Assembly (NCBI RefSeq): GCF_030813795.1
Contig: NZ_JAUSUX010000017.1
Span: 1 to 54,573, forward strand
Reading direction: 5' to 3'
DNA length: 54,573 nucleotides
From: Desulfofundulus luciae
GTDB lineage: Bacteria; Bacillota; Desulfotomaculia; Desulfotomaculales; Desulfovirgulaceae
Made by a program: the position numbers and the translations under genes. The notes under the pieces were generated by a model. That model was not told where the DNA came from. It made no database searches and saw nothing but the letters and a program-made list of their open reading frames with translations. Shown here piece after piece: positions 18,580 through 31,112 of this stretch (position 1 is its first letter; every line of letters starts with the position of its first letter).

Positions 18580-19665
18580 TTAGACAAGCTCGCCCCTTTC
18601 CACCAGTTCGGCAATCAGCCGGCCCATCTCCGTGGTGGTTACCTGGTGTTTGCCCGGTTCCATGATATCAGCCGTGCGATATCCCTGCTCAAGCACCGTG
18701 GCCACCGCCCGTTCAATGGCCGCGGCCGCCTCCTCCAGCCCGAAGGAATGGCGCAGCATTAAGGCACCGGAAAGGATGGCGGCAATGGGATTGGCCAGCT
18801 GGCGCCCGGCAATGTCCGGGGCGGAGCCGTGAACCGGCTCATATAAGCCCACCCCGTCTCCCAGGCTGGCCGAGGGCAGCATGCCCAGGGAGCCGGTGAG
18901 CTGGGCGGCCTCGTCGCTCAGGATATCGCCGAAAAGGTTCTCCGTGAGCAGTACATCGAATTGTTTCGGGCTGCGCACCAGCTGCATGGCACAGTTATCC
19001 ACCAGCATGTGGTTGACTTCCACGTCGGGGTACTCCCTGGCCATGCCCGTAACCACCTCCCGCCACAGGCGGGAGCTTTCCAGCACATTGGCCTTATCCA
19101 CCGAGGTGAGCTTTTTCTTTCTTTTCCGGGCCAGTTCAAAGGCCCGCCTGGCCACACGCTGGATTTCCTGGGTGGTGTAGACCAGGGTTTCCACCACCCG
19201 CTGCCCGCCGGGAATTTCCTCCCGCTTTTTATCCCCGAAATAAAGCCCGCCGGTCAGCTCCCGCACCACCACTATATCCAGCCCCTCCACCACTTCCGGC
19301 TTCAGGGTGGAAGCACCGGCCAGGGCCGGGAAAACCATGGCCGGGCGCAGGTTGGCGTAAACATTCAGGGCCTTCCGCAGGGGCAGCAGGGCGCCCGCTT
19401 CCGGGCGCAGGTGCACCGGGAGGTTATCCCATTTGGACCCCCCGACCGCCCCCAGGAGGACCGCGTCACTGGACCGGCACAGATCCAGGGTGGCCTGGGG
19501 CAGGGGCTGGCCCGTGGCGTCATAGGCTATTCCCCCGATTAAGCCTTCCTGGAAACAAAATTCATATCCAAAACGACGTCCGGCGGCGGCCAGGACCCGG
19601 GTGGCCTGGGCCGTTACCTCCGGGCCAATACCGTCCCCCGGTAAAACCGCGATCCTGTACATCAT
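18580..19665 (-). CDS. leuB: 3-isopropylmalate dehydrogenase
   Basis: Oxidatively decarboxylates 3-isopropylmalate in leucine synthesis, and in citramalate-route organisms also 3-methylmalate. The 361 residues begin [15 protein letters not shown], and the protein contains [20 protein letters not shown] and the nucleotide-binding [16 protein letters not shown] segment typical of the family. The ATG at 19665 overlaps the leuD stop (ATGA), which indicates translational coupling. Confidence 0.97.
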   Translation of the reverse strand: MMYRIAVLPGDGIGPEVTAQATRVLAAAGRRFGYEFCFQEGLIGGIAYDATGQPLPQATLDLCRSSDAVLLGAVGGSKWDNLPVHLRPEAGALLPLRKALNVYANLRPAMVFPALAGASTLKPEVVEGLDIVVVRELTGGLYFGDKKREEIPGGQRVVETLVYTTQEIQRVARRAFELARKRKKKLTSVDKANVLESSRLWREVVTGMAREYPDVEVNHMLVDNCAMQLVRSPKQFDVLLTENLFGDILSDEAAQLTGSLGMLPSASLGDGVGLYEPVHGSAPDIAGRQLANPIAAILSGALMLRHSFGLEEAAAAIERAVATVLEQGYRTADIMEPGKHQVTTTEMGRLIAELVERGELV

Positions 19666-20159
19666 CCATTCAACCTCCGGGCTACATAGTTAATCAGGCC
19701 TCCGGCGGCGATAATCTCCTGCATGAACGGCGGCACCGGTGTGGCCCGGTACTGCTCATTACGGGTCAGGTTGGTGATGGTCCCCGATTCCACGTCCACC
19801 GCCACTTCATCACCCTCCTGGATTTTAGCCGCCGCTTCCGGCGACTCGAAGATGGGCAGGCCGATGTTGAAGGCGTTGCGGTAGAAAATGCGGGCAAAGG
19901 AAGCAGCAATCACGCAGGAAACCCCGGCCGCCTTGATGGCTATGGGGGCATGCTCCCGGGAGCTGCCGCAGCCGAAGTTTTTCCCGGCCACAATGACGTC
20001 CCCCGGCTGCACCCTCCCGGCAAAGGAGGGATCCGCATCCTCCATGCAATGGGCGGCCAGCTCCCGGGGATCGGAGGTATTCAGGTAGCGGGCCGGAATA
20101 ATGGCATCGGTGTCTATATCATCACCAAACTTCCACGCTTTGCCGCGCAGCTGGTTCAT
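19662..20159 (-). CDS. leuD: 3-isopropylmalate dehydratase small subunit
   Basis: Swivel-domain subunit that pairs with LeuC to isomerise isopropylmalate. Its 165 residues match the short bacterial/archaeal type. Recognisable segments are [16 protein letters not shown] and [14 protein letters not shown]. The start ATG at 20159 directly follows the leuC stop, with GGAGGTG inside the leuC end, so the two subunits are coupled for equal synthesis. Confidence 0.97.
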   Translation of the reverse strand: MNQLRGKAWKFGDDIDTDAIIPARYLNTSDPRELAAHCMEDADPSFAGRVQPGDVIVAGKNFGCGSSREHAPIAIKAAGVSCVIAASFARIFYRNAFNIGLPIFESPEAAAKIQEGDEVAVDVESGTITNLTRNEQYRATPVPPFMQEIIAAGGLINYVARRLNG

Positions 20160-21422
20160 CTACAGCACCTCCTGGGGAGCGGCAATCCGCCCCAAAATGG
20201 CCGAGGCGGCGGCTACCGCTGGATTGCTCAGGTATACTTCGCTTTCCGGGTGGCCCATCCGGCCGACAAAATTCCGGTTGGTGGTGGCCAGGCAGCGCTC
20301 CCCGGCAGCCAGGATGCCCATGTGGCCGCCCAGGCAGGGGCCGCAGGTGGGAGTGCTCACCGCCGCACCGGCGTCAATAAATATTTCAATTAAACCTTCC
20401 TTTAAGGCGGTGCGGTAAACTTCCTGGGTCCCCGGGATAACAATCAGGCGCACACCGGGATGCACCTTTTTGCCCTGCAGCACCCGGGCGGCCAGGCGCA
20501 GGTCCTCCAGCCGGCCGTTGGTGCAGGAACCGATAACCACCTGCTGGATCTCCACGTGCCCCGCCTGGCTCACCGGGCGGACATTGGAGGGCAGGTGGGG
20601 GAAGGCCACCTGGGGTTCCAGCTTGCTCACATCAAACTCGTAAACCCGGGCATACCGGGCACCGGGATCGCTCTGATACACCCGGTAGGGCCTCCTGGCC
20701 CGTCCCTTTACGTAGTTGAGAGTAATTTCATCGGGCGGCACAATGCCGTTTTTGGCCCCGGCCTCCACGGCCATATTGGCCATGGTCAGGCGCCCGTCCA
20801 TGGACAGGGTCTCGATGGCCGGCCCGGTGAATTCCATGGCCTGGTAGAGGGCACCGTCCACGCCGATCTGGCCGATGGTGTAGAGGATTAAATCCTTGCC
20901 CCCCACCCAGGGCTGGAGCTCCCCATAATAGACGAACTTAATTGACTCGGGAACTTTGAGCCAGATTTCCCCCAGGGCCATGGCCGCAGCCAGGTCGGTG
21001 CTGCCCACCCCGGTGGCAAAGGCCCCCAGGGCGCCATAGGTACAGGTATGGGAATCGGCCCCGATCACCACGTCCCCCGGTCCCACCAGCCCCTGTTCGG
21101 GCAAAAGGCAGTGCTCGATCCCCATGCGCCCGACCTCAAAGTAGTGGGGCAACTGCTGCTGGCGGGCAAAGTCCCTGAGGATTTTGGCCTGCTCGGCCGA
21201 CTTGATATCCTTGTTCGGTACGAAGTGGTCGGGTACCAGGACCACCCGCTCCCGGTCAAAGACCTTTTCCACGCCGATGCGCCGGAACTCCTTGATGGCT
21301 ACCGGAGCGGTAATGTCGTTACCCAGAACCAGGTCCACCCGGACATTGATCAGCTGTCCGGGCTCCACCCGGTCGAGGCCGGCATGGGCGGCCAGGATCT
21401 TTTCCGTGATGGTCATGGGCAT
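20160..21422 (-). CDS. leuC: 3-isopropylmalate dehydratase large subunit
   Basis: Aconitase-type [4Fe-4S] enzyme subunit of 420 residues, the HACN/LeuC short type rather than the longer enterobacterial form. Cluster ligands appear in IGSCTNGR and in [12 protein letters not shown] near residue 355; [20 protein letters not shown] is the conserved active-site segment. It probably also serves citramalate isomerisation for isoleucine. It starts 4 bp after the leuA stop with GAGGTG upstream. Confidence 0.97.
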   Translation of the reverse strand: MPMTITEKILAAHAGLDRVEPGQLINVRVDLVLGNDITAPVAIKEFRRIGVEKVFDRERVVLVPDHFVPNKDIKSAEQAKILRDFARQQQLPHYFEVGRMGIEHCLLPEQGLVGPGDVVIGADSHTCTYGALGAFATGVGSTDLAAAMALGEIWLKVPESIKFVYYGELQPWVGGKDLILYTIGQIGVDGALYQAMEFTGPAIETLSMDGRLTMANMAVEAGAKNGIVPPDEITLNYVKGRARRPYRVYQSDPGARYARVYEFDVSKLEPQVAFPHLPSNVRPVSQAGHVEIQQVVIGSCTNGRLEDLRLAARVLQGKKVHPGVRLIVIPGTQEVYRTALKEGLIEIFIDAGAAVSTPTCGPCLGGHMGILAAGERCLATTNRNFVGRMGHPESEVYLSNPAVAAASAILGRIAAPQEVL

Positions 21423-21426
21423 GTTC

Positions 21427-22974
21427 TTAATTCACCTCGTTGCAACTTTTATCTTTTAACCTCCCCGTCTCCCAGAGGAGCCTGTTTACCGCGTTGACGT
21501 AGGCTTTGGCGCTGGCCTCCAGGATGTCCGTGCTGATGCCCCGGCCCAGGTAGGTCTTGTCGCCGTTTTCGGAGATTTTCAAGGTAACCTCGCCAATGGC
21601 GTCCTTACCGGAGGTAACGGCATTAATCCCCCAGCTCTTGAGCACGCAGGGAATGCCGGTGACCTTGTCGACCGCCCGGCAGATGGCATCCACGGGACCG
21701 TTGCCGCAGGCCGCCTCCTCAAAGAGCTCGTCGCCCTTCTTCAACCCCACGGTGGCCGTGGGCACTATGGTCGTACCCGTGGAAATGTGCAGGTACTCCA
21801 GGGTATAGGTTACCGGCACCGGGCGCAGCTCTTCCTCCACTATGGCCTCCAGGTCCGCGTCGGTGATTTCCTTTTTCTTGTCGGCCAGGACCTTGAACTG
21901 CTGGAAGGCCTTGTTGAGCTCTTCCTCGCCGAGCTCATACCCCAGCTCCAGGAGCCTCTGCCGGAAGGCATGCCGCCCCGAGTGCTTGCCCAGAACCAGG
22001 TTGCTCTGGCTGATGCCCACCATCACCGGGTTCATGATCTCGTAGGTGGTGCGCTCCTTGAGCACCCCGTCCTGGTGGATGCCCGATTCGTGGGCGAAGG
22101 CGTTCTTCCCCACCACCGCCTTGTTGGGCTGCACGGGCATGCCGGTGAGGCTGGAGACCAGGCGGCTGGTGCGGTAAATTTCTTCCGTACGGATGTTGGT
22201 TTCACAGCCGAACTGGTCCCGGCGGGTATACAGGGCCATGACCACCTCTTCCAGGGCGGCGTTTCCCGCCCGCTCACCGATGCCGTTGATGGCCCCTTCC
22301 ACCTGGTTGGCCCCGGCTGCCACCGCCGCCAGGGAATTGGCCACCGCCAGCCCCAGGTCATCGTGGCAGTGCACGCTCAGTACCACCTTCTCAATGCCCG
22401 GCACCCGCCGGCGGATGTCCCGGATGAAACGGGCAAATTCCTCGGGCGTAGCGTAACCCACCGTGTCCGGGATGTTCACCACCGTGGCCCCGGCCGCAAT
22501 AGCCGCCTCCAGCACCCGGCACAGGAAATCCAGCTCCGACCGGGAGGCATCCTCGGCGGAAAACTCCACGTCGGAAACATAACTTTTGGCCCGCCTGACT
22601 GCGGCCACGGCGGCTTCTATTACCTGGTCTTCGGTCATGCGCAGCTTGTGGCGCATGTGAATGGGCGAGGTGGCAATAAAGGTGTGAATCCGGGGCTGCT
22701 CTGCCTCCTTAACGGCCTCCCAGGCCCGGTCGATGTCCTGGAAATTGGCCCGGGCCAGGGCCGCCACGGTCACGCCCCGCACTTCCCGGGCAATGGTCTT
22801 CACCGCCTCGTAATCCCCGGGGGAAGTAATGGGAAAACCTGCTTCAATCACGTCCACGCCCAGCCTGGCCAGTTGCCTGGCGATCTGCAATTTCTCCATC
22901 ACGTTCAGGCTTACCCCCGGGGATTGCTCCCCGTCCCTCAAAGTGGTATCAAAGATGTAAACACGCCGGGTCAT
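21427..22974 (-). CDS. leuA: 2-isopropylmalate synthase
   Basis: First committed step of leucine synthesis: acetyl-CoA plus 2-oxoisovalerate. The 515 residues comprise a TIM barrel beginning [20 protein letters not shown] with metal ligands in [11 protein letters not shown], and a C-terminal regulatory LeuA dimer domain (about 390-500) that binds leucine as feedback inhibitor. ATG at 22974 has GGGAGG seven bases upstream; an upstream in-frame start at 23004 lies inside the preceding gene. Paralogous to CimA five genes later in the same operon. Confidence 0.97.
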   Translation of the reverse strand: MTRRVYIFDTTLRDGEQSPGVSLNVMEKLQIARQLARLGVDVIEAGFPITSPGDYEAVKTIAREVRGVTVAALARANFQDIDRAWEAVKEAEQPRIHTFIATSPIHMRHKLRMTEDQVIEAAVAAVRRAKSYVSDVEFSAEDASRSELDFLCRVLEAAIAAGATVVNIPDTVGYATPEEFARFIRDIRRRVPGIEKVVLSVHCHDDLGLAVANSLAAVAAGANQVEGAINGIGERAGNAALEEVVMALYTRRDQFGCETNIRTEEIYRTSRLVSSLTGMPVQPNKAVVGKNAFAHESGIHQDGVLKERTTYEIMNPVMVGISQSNLVLGKHSGRHAFRQRLLELGYELGEEELNKAFQQFKVLADKKKEITDADLEAIVEEELRPVPVTYTLEYLHISTGTTIVPTATVGLKKGDELFEEAACGNGPVDAICRAVDKVTGIPCVLKSWGINAVTSGKDAIGEVTLKISENGDKTYLGRGISTDILEASAKAYVNAVNRLLWETGRLKDKSCNEVN

Positions 22975-22997
22975 ATGCGACCTCCCTAGAGTAAAAA

Positions 22998-24662
22998 TCA
23001 GCATTCAAAAGTCTCATCAATCCTCCGCCCCGTAGGAACCATGGGCAGCACGTTTTCCCCCGGGCTGACCAGGCAATTAACCAGCACCGGTCCCGGTTCG
23101 GACAAGACCTGAGGTACAATTTCCTGCACCTCTTCTTCTGTTTGTACCGTATAACCTTTAATGCCGTAGGCTTTAGCCAGGGTTATGAATTCCGGATGAA
23201 ACTTGAAATCTACAGCCATATAACGGCCTTCGCAATAGTAATGTTGAATTTGGCGCACCATGCCCAGTCGAAAGTTATTTAACATAAAAATTTTAACCGG
23301 TAGCTCCTGTTCTTTTAAAGTAGCCAGCTCCTGAATGGTCATCTGAAAACTGCCGTCCCCGGTAATCAAAATAACCTGCTGGTCCGGCACTCCGAGCTGG
23401 GCTCCCACTGCTGCCGGCAGCCCAAAGCCCATGGTGCCCAGCCCTCCCGAGGAAACCAGGCTGCGCGGGCGCTTAAAGCGGTAGTACTGGGCCACCCACA
23501 TCTGGTGCTGGCCCACATCGGTAACTATTACCGCCTCACCACGGGTGTACCGGTAGAGGGTCTCAATTACCAGCTGGGGCTTTAAACCATTCTCCCGCTG
23601 ATACCGTAGTGGATATTGTTCCTTCAACTCCTGAATGCGGACAAGCCATTCCGAGCGGTCGGTTTTCTCCAGCAACGGTAAGAGCTCCTGCAAAACCAGC
23701 TTGACATCGCCCACAATAGGCACATCCACCCTTACATTTTTACCAATTTCTGCCGGATCAATATCCACATGGATCACCGCTGCATGGGGAGCAAAGGCAT
23801 CAAACTTACTGGCAGCCCTGATATCGAAACGGGCACCTAAGGCAATAAGCAAATCACATTCGGTTACCGCTATGTTGGCATAGCGGGTACCATGCAGACC
23901 CAGCATACCCAGGAACAAGGGGTGATCCCCCGGAAAACTGGATAATCCCATCAGAGTATTGGTTACCGGGGCAGAGATGGTCTCCGCCAGTTTGAGCAAT
24001 TCCTCATGAGCTCCAGAACTGATAATTCCCCCCCCGGCGTAAATCACCGGGCGGCGGGATTGTTTAATCAGTTGGGCAGCCTCGGCAATTTTCAAAGGGT
24101 GCCCCCGGTAGGTGGGTTTATATCCTTTCAGGTTTACCTGCCGGGGATACTCAAAATTAATCCGGGTTTGAGCCACATCCATGGGAAGATCGATTAATAC
24201 CGGTCCCGGACGGCCCGTAGTGGCAATGTGAAAGGCATTTTTAATGATTCTGGGCAGGTCCTGGGCATTTTTGACCAGATAATTATGCTTGGTAATGGGG
24301 ATGGTAATCCCGGTGATGTCCACTTCCTGAAAGGCATCGGTGCCCACCTGACTGGTGGGTACCTGTCCTGTAAAAATCACCAGAGGCACAGAGTCCATGT
24401 AGGCATTGGCAATGCCCGTAACCAGATTGGTGGCTCCCGGGCCGGAGGTGGACATACAAACGCCCACCTTCCCTGTAGCCCGGGCATATCCATCGGCCGC
24501 GTGAACCGCCCCCTGTTCGTGCCTCACCAGTACGTGTTTAATGCGGGCATGGTATAAAGCATCGTATACGGGAATCATGAAACCTCCGGGATAACCGAAA
24601 ATAACCTCCACCTTTTCTTCTTCCAGGCATCGGACCAGGGCTTCGGCAGCAGTAATTTCCAT
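22998..24662 (-). CDS. ilvB2: Acetolactate synthase large subunit, second copy
   Basis: A second thiamine-diphosphate-dependent acetohydroxyacid synthase catalytic subunit (554 residues). The catalytic glutamate is in [17 protein letters not shown]. The TPP/Mg site is GDGSFQM with a downstream Asn-rich segment, and FAD-type residues are retained. All active-site motifs are present, so it should be functional. ATG at 24662 with AAGGGGGAAAG upstream is preferred over the one six codons earlier. It lies between ilvC and leuA, and only one regulatory subunit gene (ilvN) is present. It is clearly homologous to the first copy at 26211-27869. Perhaps one copy favours 2-oxobutyrate and the other pyruvate; this is inference. 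Confidence 0.92.
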   Translation of the reverse strand: MEITAAEALVRCLEEEKVEVIFGYPGGFMIPVYDALYHARIKHVLVRHEQGAVHAADGYARATGKVGVCMSTSGPGATNLVTGIANAYMDSVPLVIFTGQVPTSQVGTDAFQEVDITGITIPITKHNYLVKNAQDLPRIIKNAFHIATTGRPGPVLIDLPMDVAQTRINFEYPRQVNLKGYKPTYRGHPLKIAEAAQLIKQSRRPVIYAGGGIISSGAHEELLKLAETISAPVTNTLMGLSSFPGDHPLFLGMLGLHGTRYANIAVTECDLLIALGARFDIRAASKFDAFAPHAAVIHVDIDPAEIGKNVRVDVPIVGDVKLVLQELLPLLEKTDRSEWLVRIQELKEQYPLRYQRENGLKPQLVIETLYRYTRGEAVIVTDVGQHQMWVAQYYRFKRPRSLVSSGGLGTMGFGLPAAVGAQLGVPDQQVILITGDGSFQMTIQELATLKEQELPVKIFMLNNFRLGMVRQIQHYYCEGRYMAVDFKFHPEFITLAKAYGIKGYTVQTEEEVQEIVPQVLSEPGPVLVNCLVSPGENVLPMVPTGRRIDETFEC

Positions 24663-24676
24663 GGACTTTCCCCCTT

Positions 24677-26195
<1,519 letters not shown>

Positions 26196-26210
26196 GGAAA
26201 TTCCCTCCCC

Positions 26211-27869
26211 TCAACCGAGCATTTTATTTAAAGGTGCCCCCGGTGGTACCATGGGGAAGACGTTCTCTTCCCTCTCAATAACAAAATCAATTACCACCGG
26301 CTGGGGAATATCAAGGGCTTCCTGGAGGGCAGAAGCCACCTCATCGGGTGTGGTAACGCGCATTCCCACCGCCCCGTAAGCTTCGGCCAGTTTCACAAAA
26401 TCTGGATTGATCAGTTCGGTATAAGAATACCGCCGGTTATAAAAAAGCTCCTGCCACTGCCTGACCATACCCAAATAGCCGTTATCCATAATGGCCACTT
26501 TTATCGGTAACTGGTAATTCACCGCTGTGGCCAGTTCCTGAACATTCATCTGGAAGCTACCGTCGCCGGCGATATCAAAGACAATCTCATCGGGACAGGC
26601 CACCTGAACACCAATGGCTGCCGGCAAGCCGAAACCCATGGTCCCCAGCCCGCCGGAAGAAATAAAAGTACGGGGGCGGGTAAAAGTATAATGCTGGGCG
26701 GTAAACATTTGATGCTGTCCCACGTCTGTAGTAATCCTTGCCTTGCCGTTGGTAACCTTAAATATTTCCCTTATTACCTGTTGTGGTTTGAGACGGCCAT
26801 TTTCCTCGTAAGTGATGGGGTATTCCTTTTTCCACTTCTGGATTTTTTCCTGCCAGGCCCCCGGCAGTTTCTTTTCCAGCCTTTCAATCAGGCCGGCCAG
26901 CACTTTTTTCACATCCCCGATTACGGGAATGTCCACCTCCACATTTTTACCAATTTCTGCCGGATCGATATCAATATGGATAATTACGGCATCCCTGGCA
27001 AACAAGTCCCGCTTGCCTGTGCCCCGGTCGGCAAAACGTACCCCCACTGCTATCAACACATCGCACTCGTTTACGGCAAAATTGGCGTACTTGCTGCCAT
27101 GCATGCCCAGCATTCCCAGGGCCAGGGGATGGTCCCCCGGAAAGCCCCCCAATCCCATCAAAGTGGTGGCTACGGGGGCCAGAATCAACTCGGCCAGCAG
27201 GCGCAGTTCGTTATGGGCACCGGCAGAAACCACCCCTCCTCCGGCATAAATCACCGGCCTTTCGGCACGGGCAATGGCCCGGGCCGCCCTGTTCAACTGC
27301 TCCGGATCCGGCTCTGTCACTGGACGATAACCGGGAAGATTTACCGGCCCGCAATCCTCCTGGCTGGTCCTGGCGGCAGCCACATCGCTGAGGATGTCCA
27401 CCAGAACCGGGCCGGGTCGACCGGTGGTGGCAATGTAAAAGGCTTCTTTTACCACTCTGGCCAGTTCACTGATATCCTTAACAATGTAATTATGCTTGGT
27501 AATGGGCATGGTAATGCCGGTTATGTCTGCTTCTTGAAAGGAATCCCGGCCCAGCAGCGCAGAAGAAACCTGCCCCGTAAAAGCCACCAGCGGAACGGAA
27601 TCCATATAGGCAGTGGCAATCCCGGTTACCAGGTTGGTGGCCCCGGGTCCCGAAGTGGCCAGGCAAACTCCCGGTCGACCGGAGGCCCGGGCATAACCAT
27701 CAGCAGCGTGTGCTGCTCCCTGCTCGTGTCTGGTTAAAATATGGTTTATATCTGCATCGTAAAGGGCATCGTAAATCTGTATGACATTGCCTCCGGGATA
27801 GCCGAAAATGGTCTCCACCCCTTGTTCCATCAGGCTATCCACAAAAATCTGTGCCCCGGTCTTTTCCAT
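26211..27869 (-). CDS. ilvB: Acetolactate synthase large subunit
   Basis: Thiamine-diphosphate- and FAD-dependent enzyme (552 residues) that makes acetolactate from pyruvate and acetohydroxybutyrate from pyruvate plus 2-oxobutyrate. The catalytic Glu is in [17 protein letters not shown], and [16 protein letters not shown] is the TPP/Mg motif. ATG at 27869 with GGAGGTGG eight bases upstream is the start; a longer frame to 27923 overlaps ilvD. Being adjacent to ilvN, it is the likely partner of the regulatory subunit. Confidence 0.96.
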   Translation of the reverse strand: MEKTGAQIFVDSLMEQGVETIFGYPGGNVIQIYDALYDADINHILTRHEQGAAHAADGYARASGRPGVCLATSGPGATNLVTGIATAYMDSVPLVAFTGQVSSALLGRDSFQEADITGITMPITKHNYIVKDISELARVVKEAFYIATTGRPGPVLVDILSDVAAARTSQEDCGPVNLPGYRPVTEPDPEQLNRAARAIARAERPVIYAGGGVVSAGAHNELRLLAELILAPVATTLMGLGGFPGDHPLALGMLGMHGSKYANFAVNECDVLIAVGVRFADRGTGKRDLFARDAVIIHIDIDPAEIGKNVEVDIPVIGDVKKVLAGLIERLEKKLPGAWQEKIQKWKKEYPITYEENGRLKPQQVIREIFKVTNGKARITTDVGQHQMFTAQHYTFTRPRTFISSGGLGTMGFGLPAAIGVQVACPDEIVFDIAGDGSFQMNVQELATAVNYQLPIKVAIMDNGYLGMVRQWQELFYNRRYSYTELINPDFVKLAEAYGAVGMRVTTPDEVASALQEALDIPQPVVIDFVIEREENVFPMVPPGAPLNKMLG

Positions 27870-27906
27870 GAGCTTTACCACCTCCAAAGGGAAACCAACC
27901 TTACCG

Positions 27907-29565
27907 TCAGTTAACCCCTGCACCTCTACTGGCTGAACTCACCTGCCGGGCATAGCGGGACAGATAGCCTCTGGTCACCCGGGGAGCCGGCGGAATCCAT
28001 TGAGCCAGCCGGGCCCGGATTTCTTCCTCGCTCAGCTCCACATCCAGACGATGCCGGGGTATGTCAATGACAATCATATCTCCATCCCTGACCACCGCCA
28101 GGGGACCACCTTCGGCAGCTTCGGGAGAAATATGGCCGATGGACGCACCCCGGGTGGCGCCGGAAAAGCGCCCGTCGGTTAACAGGGCCACTTCCCTGTC
28201 CAGCCCCATGCCGGCCACTGCCGCGGTGGGCGTCAGCATTTCCCGCATACCCGGCCCTCCCCGGGGGCCCTCATAACGGATGACAATAACATCGCCCCTG
28301 TTAATCCTGCCGCCTAAAATGGCCTGTACTGCTTCTTCCTCGGAATCAAATACCCTGGCCGGGCCCCGGTGGACCATCATCTCCGGCGCCACCCCGGCCT
28401 TTTTCACCACCGCCCCGTCAGGAGCCAGGTTGCCCCGCAGGATGGCAATGCCGCCGGTGGGGCTATGGGGATTGTCCACGTCCCGGATTACCTCGGGGCG
28501 GCTCACCCGCCGGCTCCGGATCAGCTCACCAACGGTTTGCCCGGAAACCGTGGGCAAATCCAGGTGGAGCAGGTTCTTTTTCGCCAGCTGGGCCATGACC
28601 GCCGGAATGCCCCCGGCCTCATGGAGGTCCTGCATGAAGTAAGGCCCCATGGGGCTGAGCCTGCACAGGTTTGGCGTGCGCTCGCTGATTTCATTGACCT
28701 TGTCCAGGCTGATTTCCACCCCGGCCTCCCGGGCAATGGCCGGCAGGTGGAGCACCGTATTGGTGGAGCAGCCCAGGGCCATATCCACGGCCAGGGCGTT
28801 CTCAAAGGCTTCTGCCGTAAGGATAGCTGAAGGGCGCAAATCCTGCTGTACCAGCTCCACCACGCGCATACCCGTCAACTTGGCCAGCCGGCGCCGGGCT
28901 GCCGAAACGGCAGGGATGGTACCGTTGCCGGGCAGGGCCATGCCGATGGCCTCGGTAAGACAGTTCATGGAGTTGGCGGTGAACATGCCGGCACAGGAAC
29001 CGCAGCCCGGGCAGGCCTCTTCTTCCAGGGCGGCCAGTTCCTCTTCCGTCATCCGGCCGGCCCGCACGGCCCCCACGGCTTCAAACATGTTGCTCAAGGA
29101 TAAATCCCGCCCCTGGTAGCGGCCGGCCAGCATGGGACCGCCGCTGATCACTATGGCCGGAATGTCCAGCCGGGCGGCAGCCATGAGCATGCCCGGTACA
29201 ATCTTGTCGCAGGCGGTAACCAGTACCAGGCCGTCAAACTGGTGGGCCTGAGCCATGACCTCGATGGAATCGGCAATTAACTCGCGGCTGGCCAGGGAAT
29301 ATTTCATGCCGCTGTGGTTCATGGCAATACCGTCGCAGACCGCAATGCAGGGAAATTCCACCGGTGTACCGCCGGCCATCCGCACACCAGCCTTGACCGC
29401 AGCGGTAATCTCGTTTAAATGCATGTGCCCCGGTACAATCTCATTGAAGGAATTCACCACCCCGATCATGGGCCGCTCCAGTTCCTGATCCACATAGCCG
29501 AGGGCCTTTAACAGGGAACGGTGCGGGGCCTTTTCCAACCCCTTTTTAATCACGTCGCTGCGCAC
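27907..29565 (-). CDS. ilvD: Dihydroxy-acid dehydratase
   Basis: Iron-sulfur enzyme of 552 residues that dehydrates the dihydroxy acids to the 2-oxo acids of valine/leucine and isoleucine. Cluster cysteines lie in TACDKIVPG and [16 protein letters not shown]. The start is GTG at 29565 with AGGAGG nine bases upstream. It follows ilvE by 19 bp in the T-box operon. Confidence 0.97.
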   Translation of the reverse strand: MRSDVIKKGLEKAPHRSLLKALGYVDQELERPMIGVVNSFNEIVPGHMHLNEITAAVKAGVRMAGGTPVEFPCIAVCDGIAMNHSGMKYSLASRELIADSIEVMAQAHQFDGLVLVTACDKIVPGMLMAAARLDIPAIVISGGPMLAGRYQGRDLSLSNMFEAVGAVRAGRMTEEELAALEEEACPGCGSCAGMFTANSMNCLTEAIGMALPGNGTIPAVSAARRRLAKLTGMRVVELVQQDLRPSAILTAEAFENALAVDMALGCSTNTVLHLPAIAREAGVEISLDKVNEISERTPNLCRLSPMGPYFMQDLHEAGGIPAVMAQLAKKNLLHLDLPTVSGQTVGELIRSRRVSRPEVIRDVDNPHSPTGGIAILRGNLAPDGAVVKKAGVAPEMMVHRGPARVFDSEEEAVQAILGGRINRGDVIVIRYEGPRGGPGMREMLTPTAAVAGMGLDREVALLTDGRFSGATRGASIGHISPEAAEGGPLAVVRDGDMIVIDIPRHRLDVELSEEEIRARLAQWIPPAPRVTRGYLSRYARQVSSASRGAGVN

Positions 29566-29584
29566 GGACCAAAGCCTCCTTTAC

Positions 29585-30466
29585 CTATTCCTGAAAAATT
29601 ACCGGTCCATCCACCAGAGTCAGCTCGCGGAAAGCCTGCATCAACACTCTGGTCATTTCCCCCGGCTGGCCGCTGCCAATCAGCCGCCCGTCCAGTCTTA
29701 CAGCCGGGATTACTTCTGCTGCCGTACCGGTGAGGAAACACTCATCGGCAGTGTAAATATCAAAGCGGGTAAACAGCTTTTCTTCCACCGGAATGCCTTT
29801 GCCCCGGGCGATCTCCATCACCGTATTGCGCGTGATCCCCTCTAAAATGCCTACATGAGGCGGGGGAGTAATTAAAGTGCCGTTTTTAACGATGAAAATG
29901 TTGTCACCGGTGGCCTCGGCCACATAGCCTTCCTGGTTAAGCATCACCGCCTCTGGGGCACCCACCAGGTTGGCCTCTATCTTGGCATAGATGTTGTTCA
30001 GGTAATTCAAGGACTTAACCCGCGGGTTACAGGCCTCAGGCAGGTTGCGCCTGGTGGCTACGGTAACCAGCTCCAGTCCCTTCTCGTAAAGTTCCCGGGG
30101 ATACAACTGGATGGAAGCGGCAATGCAAAATATGGTCGGTTCAGGACATTTACGGGGATCCAGCCCCAGATCCCCCCGTCCGCGGCTTACCACCAAACGG
30201 ATGTAGGCATCCTTTAAACCATTGCGCCGGCATGTCTCGAGCACCACTTCCGTCATCTCATCCTGACTCAGGGGAATGTGCAGGTCAATGGCCCGGGCCG
30301 ATTCGTACAGGCGCACAATATGTTCCTTTAGCTTGAATACCCGGTTGTGATAGGCCCGGATACCTTCAAACACGCCGTCCCCGTATAAAAGCCCGTGATC
30401 AAAAACCGATACTACCGCCTTTTCCTCCGGCACATACTCGCCATTAAGGTAAATAATCAACCCCAT
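29585..30466 (-). CDS. ilvE: Branched-chain amino acid aminotransferase
   Basis: PLP fold-type IV transaminase (293 residues) for the last step to valine, leucine and isoleucine. The Schiff-base lysine is in NPRVKSLNYLNN; GLLYGDGVFEGIRAY and EATGDNIFIVKNG are family signatures. The ATG at 30466 has AGAGG eight bases upstream. It is the first gene after the T-box leader. D-amino acid transaminases share the fold, but the operon makes the branched-chain role clear. Confidence 0.93.
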   Translation of the reverse strand: MGLIIYLNGEYVPEEKAVVSVFDHGLLYGDGVFEGIRAYHNRVFKLKEHIVRLYESARAIDLHIPLSQDEMTEVVLETCRRNGLKDAYIRLVVSRGRGDLGLDPRKCPEPTIFCIAASIQLYPRELYEKGLELVTVATRRNLPEACNPRVKSLNYLNNIYAKIEANLVGAPEAVMLNQEGYVAEATGDNIFIVKNGTLITPPPHVGILEGITRNTVMEIARGKGIPVEEKLFTRFDIYTADECFLTGTAAEVIPAVRLDGRLIGSGQPGEMTRVLMQAFRELTLVDGPVIFQE

Positions 30467-30559
30467 AGAACAGACCTCTTCCCCTTTCTTTTAGCGAATT
30501 AATGAAAAATTTAAGACCCCGCCAGCCGGTATTTAATATTTATTTAATATTTTTGATTA

Positions 30560-30628
30560 GAAAAAGCATAAGAAAAAGCATAACCTCCCGCCCGGCAGTC
30601 CCCATGGGAACTGCCAGGGACGAGAGGT
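30560..30628 (-). terminator. T-box regulated intrinsic terminator
   Basis: The leader ends in a long hairpin: outer arms CCTCTCGTCCC and GGGCGGGAGG, inner arms GGCAGTTCCC and GGGGACTGCC. It is followed by two T-rich stretches (CTTTTTC twice). The 5' arm overlaps the segment that would form the antiterminator with the T-box sequence. Confidence 0.85.
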
Positions 30629-30891
30629 ATTTCCTCGCGCGGTACCACCCTGCTTGCCTTTGCCTCGCAGCAAAGACCCCTTTTGTGTCCCTACCAGGAC
30701 ACGGCTTTGATAACGGGTAGACCAACCCGGCCCGGCTTAGTCGGCCATCCCGTTAAGGGATGCCTTTCGGCTGGCAACTCCAGGGCGATCCTTTTCACCT
30801 GCTCCGGCACCGGTTCGCAGCTACCCCGGCTCTCTGGGGCCGACTAGACAGGCTACTTCCTCCCTTTCATCGTCTTTCGCAGGTAAACTTG
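30560..30891 (-). ncRNA. T-box: T-box leader of the ilv-leu-cimA operon
   Basis: The leftward leader between the promoter and ilvE has the order of a T-box riboswitch. A long stem I region contains GGAAGTAG, AGAGAGCCGGGG and GCTGCGAACCGG. The invariant T-box sequence GGGTGGTACCGCG follows (30650-30638), and then a GC-rich terminator. Uncharged tRNA pairing with the specifier and the T-box bulge would favour the antiterminator and let transcription continue. I cannot fix the specifier with confidence; ATC (isoleucine) at 30789-30787 is a candidate. Control by a branched-chain tRNA is expected from the operon content. Confidence 0.93.
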
Positions 30892-30897
30892 TTATCC

Positions 30898-30926
30898 AGT
30901 ATACCGGAGTCGAAAACCGGTGTCAA
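30898..30926 (-). promoter_or_regulatory. Sigma-A promoter of the branched-chain amino acid operon
   Basis: Consensus TTGACA (30926-30921), an exact 17-bp spacer and TATACT (30903-30898). Transcription should begin near 30891, at the 5' end of the T-box leader. Confidence 0.9.
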
Positions 30927-31112
30927 GAAATTTTTCTTTAAAATCCGGTTTCAAAAAAACACCCTGCAGTTTACAGAACTTTTCCCGCCACAGGAAGCTG
31001 GATTTGGACCTCTGGGCCTGAAAAGCTCTTACCCGCTACCTCAAAGCTTATAATTAATTATGTCACTTGAGCGGATTATGTAAAATATGGATAATAAGAG
31101 GAGGAAACGAAG

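Noticed and set aside
31067-31095. TTGAGC-17-GATAAT as promoter of the MFS gene at 31113
   Set aside because: Transcription would start inside or after the ribosome site, so it is not usable for this gene.
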